A stretch of 64,000 nucleotides of DNA from Lucinisca nassula (Eukaryota > Mollusca > Bivalvia > Lucinida > Lucinidae): the NCBI GenBank assembly GCA_963580285.1, contig CAUZLF010000230.1, positions 98,567 to 162,566 on the forward strand. The letters run 5' to 3'. A program made the position numbers and the translations under genes. The notes under the pieces were generated by a model. It saw nothing but the letters and a program-made list of their open reading frames with translations. It made no database searches and was not told where the DNA came from. Positions 10,133 to 20,824 of the stretch are shown here, one piece after another; the first letter of the stretch is position 1; every line of letters starts with the position of its first letter.

Positions 10133-10395
10133 TAGAAGCCTCCGTGGCGTAGTGGATGAGCTACTCGCCTGGCAAACCAGGTGTCGTTGTCTCGATAATT
10201 GGCTTTCCATGACTTTCGGGCGAGTCTTTCAATCGAGGTCCTCTCCCTTTGACCTTAGTTGTTGATGGGGCGTACATCTCAAGCACACATTTCTGCCTAT
10301 ATCCCCACTTAAGCGTATTCGTTCAGAAACATTCAACCTCTTATCATAGTCAGAAAGCACAATGTCTCTTGCATGATGTATGTGATCATCATTGC
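10133..10395 (+). mobile_element. tRNA-like SINE
   Basis: Starts GAAGCCTCCGTGGCGTAGTGG (box A-like) at 10135; the tRNA-like head extends to about 10207 with a weak box B (GTCTCGATAATTGG). It sits right after the tip of copy d. The body has no coding. It resembles the tRNA-like heads in the G2 LTRs but is more decayed. Confidence 0.5.
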
Positions 10396-10640
10396 ATGGT
10401 ACACCAAGTTGAAGGCTACGACATTTTATAATTCCTAAGACATCTTTGACTGGCCAATATTAAGGGACAGATGATAGAAAGAATATATTAACAAAAACGT
10501 GGATTATGACTGTTCTCTCTCTTGCACAATATATGTCATTATTATTGTATTGTAAAGAAAATTGATGCTTCTTTGGTATCTCTGATGGGAGCTGTGGGTT
10601 AATTGTAACGATTCCTGATAGTTGCATTCTCTTCTATTGG
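10396..10640 (+). repeat. Interspersed cassette plus subfamily-B tip
   Basis: CACCAAGTTGAAGGCTA through the (TTATTG) segment recurs at about 20555-20720, and both are followed by the subfamily-B Penelope-like tip (GATGGGAGCTGTGGGTTAATT...). In the 20-kb copy the ~165-bp cassette interrupts TTTCTTTCCC|TTTGGTG of the Penelope-like 3' end, so the cassette travels with that lineage. Confidence 0.6.
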
Positions 10641-10840
10641 TGTAAACACTATTTATTAACTTCTTTTGAATTACAAGAATACAACTACACGTTGTATGAA
10701 AAAAAAGTTCCACAGGATTTGAAAACAAGCATAAATGCTTATACTAATCATCTCCTGCAATAAAGGAGCAGGTATATCCGTTTCCGATAATCTGAAAGTA
10801 ATAAATTACATTACTTGATACATATACGCTTGAATGATAT

Positions 10841-10843
<3 letters not shown>

Positions 10844-10902
<59 letters not shown>
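10844..10902 (+). repeat. (GA)n microsatellite, 3' tail of the minus-strand LINE
   Basis: About 29 GA repeats; on the minus strand this is (TC)n lying 45 nt after the ORF2 stop, so it probably marks the 3' end of the LINE. Confidence 0.75.
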
Positions 10903-10905
<3 letters not shown>

Positions 10906-10947
10906 GAAGTGCTGCACGCAATATGATAGGCTCATAGACAGTAGTAC

Positions 10948-13075
10948 TCATGACGTAAACCGCTTCGTCCTACGATTATAAGCATGAACAGCCTTGAAAA
11001 TTTCTTCGTTTACACGAACAGGAAAGTCCATATTTCCAAACAAAAGAATGTCAACTGATATGATGTTTGAGTATCTGTTAACTATGTTTAACATCTCCAT
11101 TCTGGCATTGGCATACCGCTGGCAAACTAAAAGATAATGTTTGTTGTCTTCTATTGAGCCACAAACGCAATTAGGACTAGGTTCTAGGTTTCGCTGATGT
11201 AGGTAGTAGTGTAAAGAACTACATTCAGTACGAAGCCTTGTATGTAAAATTTGATCATGTCGATTTCCACAATAATAGTAATGTGGGGTTTTAACGTTAG
11301 TTTGCGTCAGTAATCGTTTTAAAGCCTCCTGTGAGTCCGCATTTCTGTGGTCATTGTCAAGTTTATTCCACTCGCGCAATGTTGAGGGTAGAAATGAGCT
11401 TCCATAAAGTGCAGTCCTTGCATTGACTTGAGCATAATTGTCTGCATTACGAAGTGGATATGAGGAGACCTCACCAATATGAGGTGGTAATAAATTACAT
11501 AAATATGTAGGAGCTAAGTGGTGATCCATTTTGTAAAGCATTTGGAGTTTATGAAGTTTTCGTTTGTCAGAAAGTTTGTCCCATGCAAGTTCTTCATATA
11601 ATTTTTGGATGCTTATTAATATTGTTGTGCCTGTTACGATTCGCCCTGCCTCTAATTGTATCTTTTCTAGATCATTCTTTTGTTGCTGAGTGCAGTTATC
11701 CCATACTACATCAGCGTATTCAAGTATAGGGCGAATAAACGTAAAATATATCTTTTGTAGGGATTTACGGGAAAGTGAAAATTTTAACGATCGCAGTAAA
11801 TTCAGACGGGTTAGGGTCTTATCTTTGATATATTCCATATGAACATGCCAATCACATAAGGAGGTGAGATTTAATCCAAGATGTTTATGAGAAGTTACTT
11901 CTTTAATTGGTTCATTAGAAAGATAAAGAGTTGGATGGTTGACTCTGTTCCGTTTACGCGAGCATAACATTGTTTCTGTTTTCTTTGGGTTAAACTTGAC
12001 AAGCCATAGATCGGACCACGATGATATTCGGTGGAGGTCATTATTTAAAATCTGGGCGGCAGATTCAGGCAAGTCAACAATAATATAAAGGGTAGTATCG
12101 TCGGCAAACAGACGAATAGAAGATTGAATTTCATTTACAATGTCATTAATGTAAATAATGAACAGAAGCGGGCCTAAAATAGAACCCTGTGGCACCCCAG
12201 CTTTGATTTCCTTCCAGTCTGAGTTACCACCCGGAATTACTACTCTCTGACATCTATTAGACAGGTAACTTTTAAACCAATCCAAGAGAGGACCACTGAT
12301 ACCATAGTGATGTAATTTAGCTATAAGACCACGGTGCCAGACCCTGTCGAAGGTTTTACTAATATCACAGAAAACTGCACGGACTTCCTTGCCTTCATCC
12401 AGGGCCCGGCAAAAAGTGTTATAGATATCTACAAGTTGATTAATGTTGGAATCTCCACGAGTAAACCCAGACTGGAATGGGGTTATAATTTGATTATCAA
12501 GTAGATGGAACATATAAATAGCCTTTTCAAATGTTTTGCCAACCGAACTAATCAGTGATATCGGTCTGTAATTTTCGACAGAATTTTTATCATCTTTCTT
12601 ATGGATAGGGCTCACGTTTGCCCTTTTCCAAGTATCAGGGACTGTCGAAGTTCTAAGAGAACTATTTAAGAGGTTTGTTAGAGGATGACATATAGTTTCA
12701 GCTGTTGCCTTGAGAATTCTATTATTAATAAAGTCGTGGCCACTAGTCTTACCGACAACAAGTGACTTTAAAATACCGAGTATTTCTTCTGCGTTTAAAT
12801 GAATCATATCAAGAGTGTTAAGCGGCGGATCAAGATAGGGTGCTTCCTTCCCTTGGTCATCTAATTGCGTTTGAGACTCAAAAAACATGTTAAATAACGC
12901 AGCTTTGTCACCGGGGTCATTTATAATCCTACCATTGTAATTTAAGGGTGGCAGATTTTCATTTGACCTACCTATCAAAGATTTGAATGTCTTCCACCAG
13001 TCTCTAGAAGAAAGAGTGTTTGAGTCGATATTTGACGTTAACTTATTTTTATAATCTTGCTTTAGTTTTTTTTTA
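10948..13075 (-). pseudogene. LINE ORF2: reverse transcriptase and C-terminal domain
   Basis: Open over 676 codons from 12978. Motifs in order: VSPIHKKDDKNSVENYRPIS, FCDISKTFDRVWHRGL (first catalytic Asp), AGVPQGSILGPLLFIIYIND, SIRLFADDTTLY (FADD box) and HKHLGLNL; this is the RVT_1 order of APE-type LINEs. The C-terminus carries a Cys/His cluster, CVCGSIEDNKHYLLVC, as in many CR1/L2-like elements. No RNase H domain follows. All RT catalytic residues are present. The frame is separated from the endonuclease by one frameshift in an A run near 13070 and one stop at 13116-13118. Confidence 0.9.
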
Positions 13076-13115
13076 GAATATTCACACTCTCATTACGAAG
13101 AGTCCTAAATTTTCT

Positions 13116-14600
13116 CTATGCGTCTGGCGAGTTGATGCGTTTAGCCTTTCTATGCGCTCGTTTGCGCTTCCGTATTGCTTTCCTAAGTGCATTAGTTACC
13201 CACGGGGGATCAGAAGGACGGATGGTCACAACTTTATTTGGTATAGCTCGATCACAAAAATCTAATATTTTACTAGTAAAATTTTCAGCATATGTATTTA
13301 TGTCATCATTTTCTACAGTAGTCCAATCGAAATCGCTTATTAGTAGATTCAACAAGTCATAATCTCCAGATTCGTATGTCAAAATTTTCCGTTTAAAACA
13401 CGATTGCTTATACTTGCTAAATCTAAAAACGGCGAATACCGGGCAATGATATCTAACTGTTTGGTCGAGTATAGCTTCTCCAACACCAGAGTAAATTACA
13501 GCCGGTATGTTATTTGTAGCAATTAAGTCAATTAAGGAAGATGGAAATTCTGTAAAATGCGTAGGTTCTTGAATAATTTGATTTAAATCATAAGGTCGAT
13601 AGATAGAATTAATTTTCCGTCGACAGGATTCGTTTAGGTAATTCAAGTTGAAGTCCCCTGTGATAATTATGTTTTGAATGTTTGAGTCAAATGCTAAGTC
13701 AATTGACGTTTCGATGTCGTCTATTGCTGATGCAGGAGAATTCGGCGGTCTATAAAATAGACCAAGTAAGACTGATTTGGTTTTGAGGGTTATTTCAAGC
13801 CATATTGATTCAATTCGATCAATTTCAAGGTCTTGTCGCCTTTTACAAGCAATGTTTTCTTTGACGTAGACAATGACGCCACCGTAATTATTATGCAGTC
13901 TATCTTTACGGAAAGGCTTTTGAAAATTGTGAAACGAAATCTCTTCATCACTTATATTGGGATTTAGCCACGTTTCTGAAAGTGCTATAACGTCAAAATG
14001 AGAAAGCTCCACCTGCAGTTGGTCTACTTTGTTGACTAGACTCTGAATGTTGTAGTGAACAATAGAGAAGTTATTTTCAAATATCGATAAGTCAATAGAG
14101 TCATTTGATATTGAACTACCAGACAAGGAATCTGAGGAGTCCGTGTCAAAAGGCCCTGGATTTTCACTAATATCACCAGCAAGCAAGATTAATAAAAACA
14201 GCCATGTATAAAATATGGTGACGTAATATAACATGTGATAAATATGTCTGATGAAACAAGATGAAAAAGTGTTTTGCAATCTACGGTATGGATATCGAAT
14301 ATATTTGGCATGCATACAGTCAGACTGGAGAGTTAAACTCAGACTAAAACTATTTGTTGCGAAAATTTCACAGTTTGCGAATATGGTTATATATACAAGA
14401 GGTGCAACTAGAAAGAGCACTGTCCTGAAATAATGAACAGTTCTGCGACTTTGAAACTGGTATGCTATGGATGAAGCCAGGTATCCACCCAAGCAGTGTG
14501 AGTTTCTATAAGAAGTGTTTACCGTGATTGAATAGAGAGCAAGAAAATCAAACACTGCATGGGTGGCCACCAGGTCACAAATATCCGCAAACGAAGCCAT
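13116..14600 (-). pseudogene. LINE ORF2 N-terminus: hydrophobic leader, 2A-like motif, AP-type endonuclease
   Basis: 494 residues. Residues 1-141 contain hydrophobic stretches (FLVAPLVYITIF near 63-74, YYVTIFYTWLFLLILLAG near 125-142). Residues 142-150 are GDISENPGP, a 2A-like ribosome-skipping motif; the canonical form is D-[VI]-E-x-N-P-G-P, so Ser replaces Glu. The endonuclease follows: VHYNIQSLVNK, LSETWLN (metal-binding Glu), GLFYRPPNS, ITGDFNLN and a C-terminal RYHCPVFAVF, where the usual SDH is RYH, so a catalytic Asp may be lost. The stop at 13116 is probably a TGG-to-TAG change because the frame continues beyond it. 2A-like motifs upstream of endonuclease are known in LINEs of sea urchin, lancelet and oyster. 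Confidence 0.85.
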
Positions 14601-14732
14601 TCTATGAGTGTTGTTATCATTATTTTGCGCACTTCAAAGACAGAAGACAGGAAGAAGGAGTAGAGAGTCAACATTTTATGACAACAAAACGTACAAATAA
14701 ACTGGGCATGTCTTTCGGTATCTGGCAAGACA

Positions 14733-15008
14733 TCACGAAAGCACGCCTATACAATTATGATTATCACCCCTCTCAAACCCCACCTTTATAGTAAAACTGG
14801 GGTCTAAGGGGGTAAAAACCATCCCTTTCATACCCGACCAAAACGCACACCGGGGGCACTTGATAGAAGCGCCTCGTCGAGGCGGTTCTATCGAGTACCC
14901 ACAATCCATGCCTGGGCAGATATAAGAAAAATATCACAATTTCAAATCTCAAAACCCTTGTTTTTGGGCCTTAAAATTTACAATGTATTTGTATAGGCGT
15001 GCCTTCGC
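14733..15008. mobile_element. Foldback MITE 1
   Basis: Terminal inverted repeats CGAAAGCACGCCTATACAA and TTGTATAGGCGTGCCTTCG, with an internal palindrome around 14868-14900 (GCCTCGTCGAGGC centre flanked by inverted TAGAA..CG arms, then GAGTACCCAC). No coding. The same structure recurs at 16051-16360, 20298-20824, 41720-41960 (core) and 51054 (half). Confidence 0.75.
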
Positions 15009-15053
15009 AATGGAAAATTTGCATATACGTTTCAGAAAATATCTATGTTGCAA

Positions 15054-15058
<5 letters not shown>

Positions 15059-15101
<43 letters not shown>

Positions 15102-15160
15102 ACACACACACACACACACACACCTGCGCGCGCACACGCGTGCGCGCACGCGCACGCGCG
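15059..15160. repeat. (CA)n then alternating GC-rich purine/pyrimidine tract
   Basis: About 65 nt of CA repeat followed by CGCGCACACGCGTGCGCG-type alternation, a Z-DNA-prone sequence. The ORF over it is a repeat translation, not a gene. Confidence 0.9.
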
Positions 15161-16050
15161 ATAATAACTCACAAAATGTACAAGTATATACATAAGCTGA
15201 ATAGGGCAGATCCAAATTAAACACCGTAATTATACTGTGTTTGATCGAGGTATGCGACCATTCTTGCAATTAAATAAGTTGAGCCTCGAATTTCATGAAT
15301 TTGGGGAGTTAAGAACCACAGGTCACAAGTTGGTCAACATCCTCAATACACAGCCGGACCTCTACGGCCCGAACCAAAACCCGCCCGAAACAGGGACAGC
15401 GCGAGCCAAGAAGGGTTACTAATAGTGCCATAACAGTAGGTATAATGTAGATTTGGGATATCCTATTGTATGCTGTATGTACTCAATAGAATCACCTCGT
15501 TCCTCGTTGAGGCGATTCTAATAACATTTGCAAAATAAAATATAAAAAAATCTCCTAAATTTTTCCCACCAACCCACAAGCAATGCAATTCTCCTGGGAC
15601 TCAAGAAGTTGTTCGACTCAGCCATGGTATTCGAGCAATCGGAGTTCGAGCCATCGAAGTTCTACTGTAGTACCATCAAGACAGTTGTTGAGCTAGTGCA
15701 TATAGTAAATATGTACATCAAATACCTAGTCTATTTACCTATCAATGCATATAGCATTTTATCAATGAAATAATACGATCAATAAGTACTAGAATAGGAA
15801 AACAACCGTGTCTTATTCATACCTGTGCGACAACGCGACTTGACATGTCAGTCGTAATTAGACACGAGAGCACGTACAATTTATAGTGATGAAAATCATA
15901 AATTGCCCAAACCACTGTTTAAGACATAAACGAGAAAACGCAAAGAAGCAAATGCAAATGACACACAGGCATGAATAAAACACAAACACAGACATCAATA
16001 TTTAAAACGTGAATTCAAGCGCTAAGCACCCTTGATCGCACTTTGCTATT
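15161..16050. other. No gene recognised
   Basis: The 61-aa ORF at 15237-15422 matches nothing I know. A weak copy of the MITE palindrome core is visible near 15483-15525 (GAATCACCTCG...GAGGCGATTC), suggesting an older related insertion. Confidence 0.4.
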
Positions 16051-16360
16051 CATCACGAAAAGACGCCTATACAAATGTACTGAGAATTCCACCACCAAAA
16101 AATGAAAAAAAAAAAAAAAAAAAAAATCCCAAAGATGAAGATTTGCAGATAAAAATTCTGATATCCTTCATATTTCCGAAAAAAAATACACAGATTGCGG
16201 GGACTCGATAGAACCGCCTCGGCAAGGCGGTTCTATCGAGTACCCACAACCCACGCCTCCGAGCAGAAACAAGAAAAATAATAAATACCTCCTTAAGCCC
16301 CAGTTTTACCATATAAAAGTGGGCATCAAGGGGTCAAAATAATATAGGCGTGTTTCAATG
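16051..16360. mobile_element. Foldback MITE 2
   Basis: Ends CATCACGAAAAGACGCCTAT and ATATAGGCGTGTTTCAATGAT; perfect-arm palindrome near 16205-16242 (CTCGATAGAACCGCCT / AGGCGGTTCTATCGAG). Contains a 24-nt A run (16103-16126). Lies between LINE ORF1 and ORF2. Confidence 0.75.
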
Positions 16361-16401
16361 ATGTAAGAATCACATGGAACGCTATGCCAAGTCACATTCT
16401 A

Positions 16402-17402
16402 TAGTTCACTGTTATCCTCAGATTCAGGACGGTGTTCTACTGTTTTAAACGGAGTTAGCTGATCTTGAGAACTTATAAAGTGCTTTTCGCCATCATTGTC
16501 TTTAATGAATAATTTTCCATCAGACGTGTAAGCGGCCTTAAGCCGCCTTTCGCGAACCAGCGTACGGGCGTTGAACAGAAGCTTGTACGTCGGGAGGTGA
16601 TATCTTCGTTAATATAAACGCCTCTGTGACTGTCAGAATTCCGAAGTGCTCTACGTATGTCAAACAGCTTTCGACGGGCCCTATAATTCGTAAATTTCAC
16701 AATAATTGCCCGCTGACCATTTTTGATTGGCCCAACCCTGTGAGAGCGATCTATGTCATATTCTTGTAAATCGACCCCCATGTCATGGGCAAGCTCTCTT
16801 ACTTTAACATCGGTCGACTCCTCCTCCTCCATAGGTATACCGGTAATCCTAAGGCTGTTTCTCCTGCTGTACTGTTCATTGCTGTCTGCCAGCAGTTCAA
16901 CTCTGCTCGTCCTGGTTTTCAAATTTTGGACAGATTTCTTAAGGTCAGAATTCTCCTTCTGAAGTTTAGAGTTCTCAGATTTGAGATAAGTTATCTCTGT
17001 ATTCACGGACTCGGTGGCTTCCTTAACAGCATTTTTTACTAGTTTAGGGATTTCATCACGTAGCTGATCTTGGATTAACTCCTTAATACCAGGAAACAAT
17101 AAATCATTCATCATGGATGCCAGCTTTTCAATGTCACTAGGACTACCAAGATTCATGTCTATGGTCTCACTTTCAGTCAGGGTAGCCATTTCTTTTGATT
17201 CAGAAGTCAGTTCTTTGTCAACAGATTTCTGTCGAGATCGTTTGGTGAATAACTGTTCAGACAACAAATGTACTGGTGAGGGCGTTAGAAGTCGTTTAGT
17301 GCCACCTTTTTGTGTGTTTGGTGTATTTACATTGTCTTTAATGTCACTTGCACTCTCACTACTCAGATCAGCAGAACCAGACGCATTCGGTTTCTTGCTC
17401 AT
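16402..17402 (-). pseudogene. LINE ORF1: coiled-coil RNA-binding protein
   Basis: Open from ATG at 17402 for 309 codons. A Ser/Thr- and charge-rich N-terminus (1-120) is followed by a coiled coil (about 125-175: EITYLKSENSKLQKENSDLKK) and an RRM-like region (QYSRRNSLRITGIP, SHRVGP, RAIIVKFTNYRARRKLFDIRR, VYINEDITSRR) as in L1-type ORF1 (transposase_22-like) proteins, which bind the element RNA as chaperones. A frameshift near 16590 replaces the natural C-terminus; in the neighbouring frame similarity-like coding continues to a stop near 16402. Probably the ORF1 of the LINE whose ORF2 begins at 14600. Confidence 0.8.
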
Positions 17403-17883
17403 GACAAAGGCACAGGCACCAATCTCATCTGGATGGCATATGCGTCACCGATGTGGTCCTTCCAAGTTTTGTGTAGTATACTTTAAAAATCCAGCGTACC
17501 ACAGGTAAGAATTACGTAATACAGGTAAGTAATGACATATATCCAATAGGGTACAAATATGGCGATTCAAATCAATCCACCCATATATGAAGACACACAC
17601 TTCAAAGTCACATTTGCCACATAGATTCTCAGTCCGTCATTCAAAGAGAAGCTCACAAAGAGTTTAATAAAGACCACATACCGAAAGAATTAGCCTAGTA
17701 TGTCCGAAAACACTTAATATCACATTTTGTTTTCCCACATAAACAACACAACTTTACATAACGGAACCGGAACTTCTATTCTTGCTTTTATAGATGTTTC
17801 ATATAGTTGTTTTATCTCTGTGTTTGTTTTGATGGGTTGTCGTTATTCTGTTTGTTTCCTTTATTGCTAGTGTTGCTCGTTTG
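17403..17883. other. Possible LINE 5' region, no gene
   Basis: Upstream of ORF1 on the minus strand; may hold the LINE 5' UTR. No motif supports a boundary. Confidence 0.35.
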
Positions 17884-18364
17884 TTTTTGTTTGATTTGAG
17901 ATTTATCGTCCCCGTCAACACTGTATATGTTATTTTGGAGACATTGCTTCCAATTTTGTGGGACTTTTACCCGACATTGAGATGAAATGACATCTTAACC
18001 CCTGCCGCCCAATGAAACCAATAGGGTTTATAAGCTTGGACTCGCACTGCTTTGTCTGGGCAGGCTAAGTCTCCCTGCCCTACATTATAGTGTAGATTAT
18101 ATTTTCTTGTCCTTTGGGATCATTTATTCAATTGTGGAATTTTAAAATATTTGAGGGTCACTGATGAGGCCTAAATGGCCGAAACTTGCTAGACTGGCCC
18201 AGAAAACATGTACATTCCATATTTTCCAGTTCTGTGGTATATCCCTTGCTTCCAAAAAATAACCTTTCTAGAATATATTTAGATCCTCTAAGCGCACTCG
18301 TGTGCGGTCGGTTTTTAGCTCTGCATGGAAGCATCGTGCAGCCCATCTATTTCTTCAAGCCCCG
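17884..18364 (-). mobile_element. Short AAAC-tailed retroposon, split by a tandem-repeat monomer
   Basis: Minus-strand copy of the family best seen at 58508-58788: begins with the reverse of the (CAAA) tail, GTTTGATTTGAG, then CCAATTTTGTGGGACTTTTA. It breaks off after GGGCAGGCT (about 18069) and resumes at AGATCCTCTAAGCG (18276) to CTTCAAGCCCCGATGG. Confidence 0.75.
18069..18275 (-). repeat. Tandem-repeat-family monomer inserted in a retroposon
   Basis: Reverse complement of one unit of the 46714-47268 array: shares GAGGGTCACTGATGAGGCCT, GGCCCAGAAAACATG, and the TTCCAAAAAATAACC end. It sits cleanly inside the flanking retroposon. Confidence 0.75.
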
Positions 18365-18382
18365 ATGGTCGAGGGCCGAAGT

Positions 18383-18908
18383 GTTATCGGAGTCTAAGTG
18401 TTGGTTTTCTTTTGCTCCAGCATTTCAGTGGTTTCTTGCTGTCGAGTCCTCACCGTTGTCTCACCTCTGTGGTTCTTTGATTTTTGTGTTCACGGAGATG
18501 TTGCACTGATGAGTTAGGAGGCCTTCATGCGGACTGAACAAACTATTTGTCTTAATCGCGGCGGAAGTAAGGGCGAGGATTGTGGCCACGTAAAATCGAT
18601 TTAAGCCCCCCCCCCCACCCCCACCCCCCAGTGGAAATCTTCCACTGACCGTTCCAAGGCGGCTCTTCTGTGGCGATTTATTTATGTTGTTGTTTGTTAC
18701 TAACTGTGTGTATCACTTTTGTCTTTTTATTTTTTTGGATGGCCATATGGCCATTTTGTGGGAAAGTAACTGTCCTTATGGCCTTCCCTTGTTTAGGTTT
18801 CCATTATGGTCTTGTCGCTTAATGTTTGTATTTCTTTCCCTTTGGTGTCTTTTATGGGTGGAGTAAGTTAATTGTATCAATTCCTGATCTTTGTTTTACT
18901 TCTACTTT
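18383..18908 (+). mobile_element. Penelope-like 3' region, copy f
   Basis: Non-coding 3' part only, from ATCGGAGTCTAAGTGTTGG to TTTTACTTCTACTTT. Contains the CTGATGAG segment, the C run (with CCCACCC expansion), the CAGTGGAAATC hairpin and the ATGGCCATATGGCCAT palindrome. Confidence 0.9.
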
Positions 18909-19254
18909 GCTCGTACACCGGTATTTTATGTTAAGTCATGTTAAATCAAATTTATATTTAATTCCAGATATGTTGCCTGTATACTAATAGCATTGTAGTT
19001 TAGGAAGATAGTGAGAGATGCTGCTTGATTTCCGTTGTGTATGTTAAGTATTATTTTGTTTTGTTTTTTCGGCTTCTTTGTGATTTCGGTAGCCTAATGT
19101 CTGTGACTGTACACCTTTTGTCATCTTCCTTTGTATTTGACAAAAGAAAACCCTTCCGTTAAAACAACCGTTGCAGACAAAGTTCATTCGAAATTATTCA
19201 GTGATCACGTTGTGTTCCTGTCTGTGTTATCACCTATCAAATGTCTTGCCTCCA
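18909..19254. other. No gene seen
   Basis: T-rich spacer without recognisable coding. Confidence 0.5.
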
Positions 19255-19502
19255 CCCATCGAGGCTTGGAGAAATATATTTGACTGCATTATGCTTCCAC
19301 GCAGAGCTGAAACCGACCGCACACGAGTACTGGTAAGCCACTAAGAAGGACTAAACCTGCCCAGGCAAAGTGGTGCGAGTCGTCATATAATCGCAATTGG
19401 TTTCATTGGGCGGCAGGGATTTCATCATTTCATCTCAATGTCGGGTAAAGGTTCCAAAAAATTGAAAACGACATCTCCTAAACAGTATTGACGGGGACAT
19501 TA
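19255..19502 (+). mobile_element. Short AAAC-type retroposon, diverged
   Basis: Plus-strand copy of the 58508-58788 family (GCTTCCACGCAGAGCTGAAAC ... TTGACGGGGACATT). The tail is replaced directly by the Penelope-like tip of copy g. Confidence 0.75.
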
Positions 19503-19807
19503 AAAGTAGAAGTAAAACAAAGATCAGGAATTGATACAATTAACTTACTCCAACCATAAAAGACACCAAGGGGAAAGAAATACAAACATTAAGCGACCAG
19601 ACCATAATGGAAACCTAAACAAAGGAAGGCCATAAGGACAGTTACTTTCCCACAAAATGGCCATATGGCCATCCAAAATTAAAAAAAAACAAGTGATACA
19701 CACAGTAAGTAACAAACAACAACATAAATAAATCGCCACAGAAGAGCCGCCTTGGAACGGTCAGTGGAAGATTTCCACCGGGGGGCTTAAATCGATTTTA
19801 CGTGGCC
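19503..19807 (-). mobile_element. Penelope-like 3' region, copy g
   Basis: Minus-strand 3' end (AAGTAGAAGTAAAACAAAG...), 305 nt, truncated at the GGCCACGTAAAATCGATTT segment. Confidence 0.9.
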
Positions 19808-20002
19808 TAAATCAAACCTAAACCTAAAATCAAAATGATGGGCATACTTGACATCAACACTCAATAATACGCATTCAACAATCTTAACCGACAAGCATGT
19901 AAAAAAACTGCATAAATAACGCTTTTTTCTGACTTTTTTAATAATATAAATTTACTTGTAATATGGAAAAAGCAACTTATTCATTTTACTGAAACATCTT
20001 AG
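19808..20002. other. No gene seen
   Basis: Short AT-rich spacer. Confidence 0.5.
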
Positions 20003-20297
20003 AGGATATACACTATGGTCATGTCAGAAAGTGTGTGAAGCTCTCACCTTTCTACATGACATTATTTAAATAAGAGTTGGTACTAACTTATTTAGACAAA
20101 CTGTGGGTATTCCGATAGGTACTAATTGTGCACCCCTTGTGGCTGATCTGTTCTTGTTTTGTTATGTTAGAGATTTCATTCTGTCCCTTTCCGTTGAAAA
20201 CCAATCTGAAATCCTTGAAAAATAGAAGTGAAGGCAATGAGCTCGACTTATAGATATTTTGTTGATTTATTAAATATTGACAATACCTATTTCGATG

Positions 20298-20824
20298 ACA
20301 TTACGAAAACACGCCTATGGAAATACAATGTAAATTTTACCGCAGAAAAAAAGGCCAATTTTAAGATAAAAAAATGTGATAGTTTTCTTATTTCTGTTCA
20401 AAACATAGATTGTGGGTACTATGTTTTAGAGCAGAAATAAAAAAAATAATGTTTACCTCTGTTTGCGGTTTGCTTTTTCGGCTTCTTTTTGATTCCGGTT
20501 GGCTTTCCGCTATTGATGTTAATTAGGAAATTCATGTTTGTGTTTCTTTCCCATCACCAAGTTGAAGGCTATCACATTTTATAATTCCTAAGACATCTTT
20601 GACTGGCCAATATTGAGGGACAAAAGATGGAAAGAACATATTAACAAAAACGTGGATTATGACTATTCTCTCTTACAGAATATGTCATCATTATTGTATT
20701 GCATAAGAAAATTGAGGTTACTTTGGTGTTTCTGATGGGAGCTGCGGGTTGATTGTATCGATTCCTGATAATTGCCTTCACTTCTATTTTTCAAGGGAGT
20801 AAAATTTATATAGACGTGTTTTCG
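20298..20824. mobile_element. Foldback MITE 3, with nested insertion
   Basis: Ends ACATTACGAAAACACGCCTAT and ATATAGACGTGTTTTCGT, flanked by GATG on both sides; the uninterrupted Penelope-like sequence has a single GATG. Inner palindrome partly kept near 20410-20425. A subfamily-B Penelope-like piece with the 165-bp cassette occupies about 20455-20792. Confidence 0.75.
20455..20792 (+). mobile_element. Penelope-like subfamily-B tip with 165-bp cassette, nested in MITE 3
   Basis: From TGTTTGCGGTTTGC to CTTCACTTCTATT. The cassette CATCACCAAGTTGAAGG...ATTGAGGTTAC lies between TTTCTTTCCC and TTTGGTG of the usual 3' end, as also seen at 10396-10640. Confidence 0.7.

Larger units (their letters stand above)
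10903..17402 (-). mobile_element. APE-type LINE (CR1/L2/Jockey-like), ORF1 + ORF2
   Basis: Reading the minus strand: ORF1 (17402 to about 16402), a 1.8-kb interval loaded with two foldback MITEs and a CA repeat, ORF2 leader and endonuclease (14600-13116), RT and C-terminal Cys/His domain (about 13075-10948), and a (TC)n tail. The pairing of ORF1 and ORF2 in one element is inferred from order, strand and similar preservation; the interval is too long for a fresh copy, but most of it is inserted DNA. Only a few lesions separate it from open frames. Confidence 0.75.

Noticed and set aside
10948..14600. Stop at 13116 as the natural end of an endonuclease-only protein
   Set aside because: The frame continues past the stop toward RT and the A-run frameshift explains the rest; one ORF2 with two lesions is simpler.
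14983..15195. Thr/His-repeat protein
   Set aside because: Translation of the (CA)n microsatellite.
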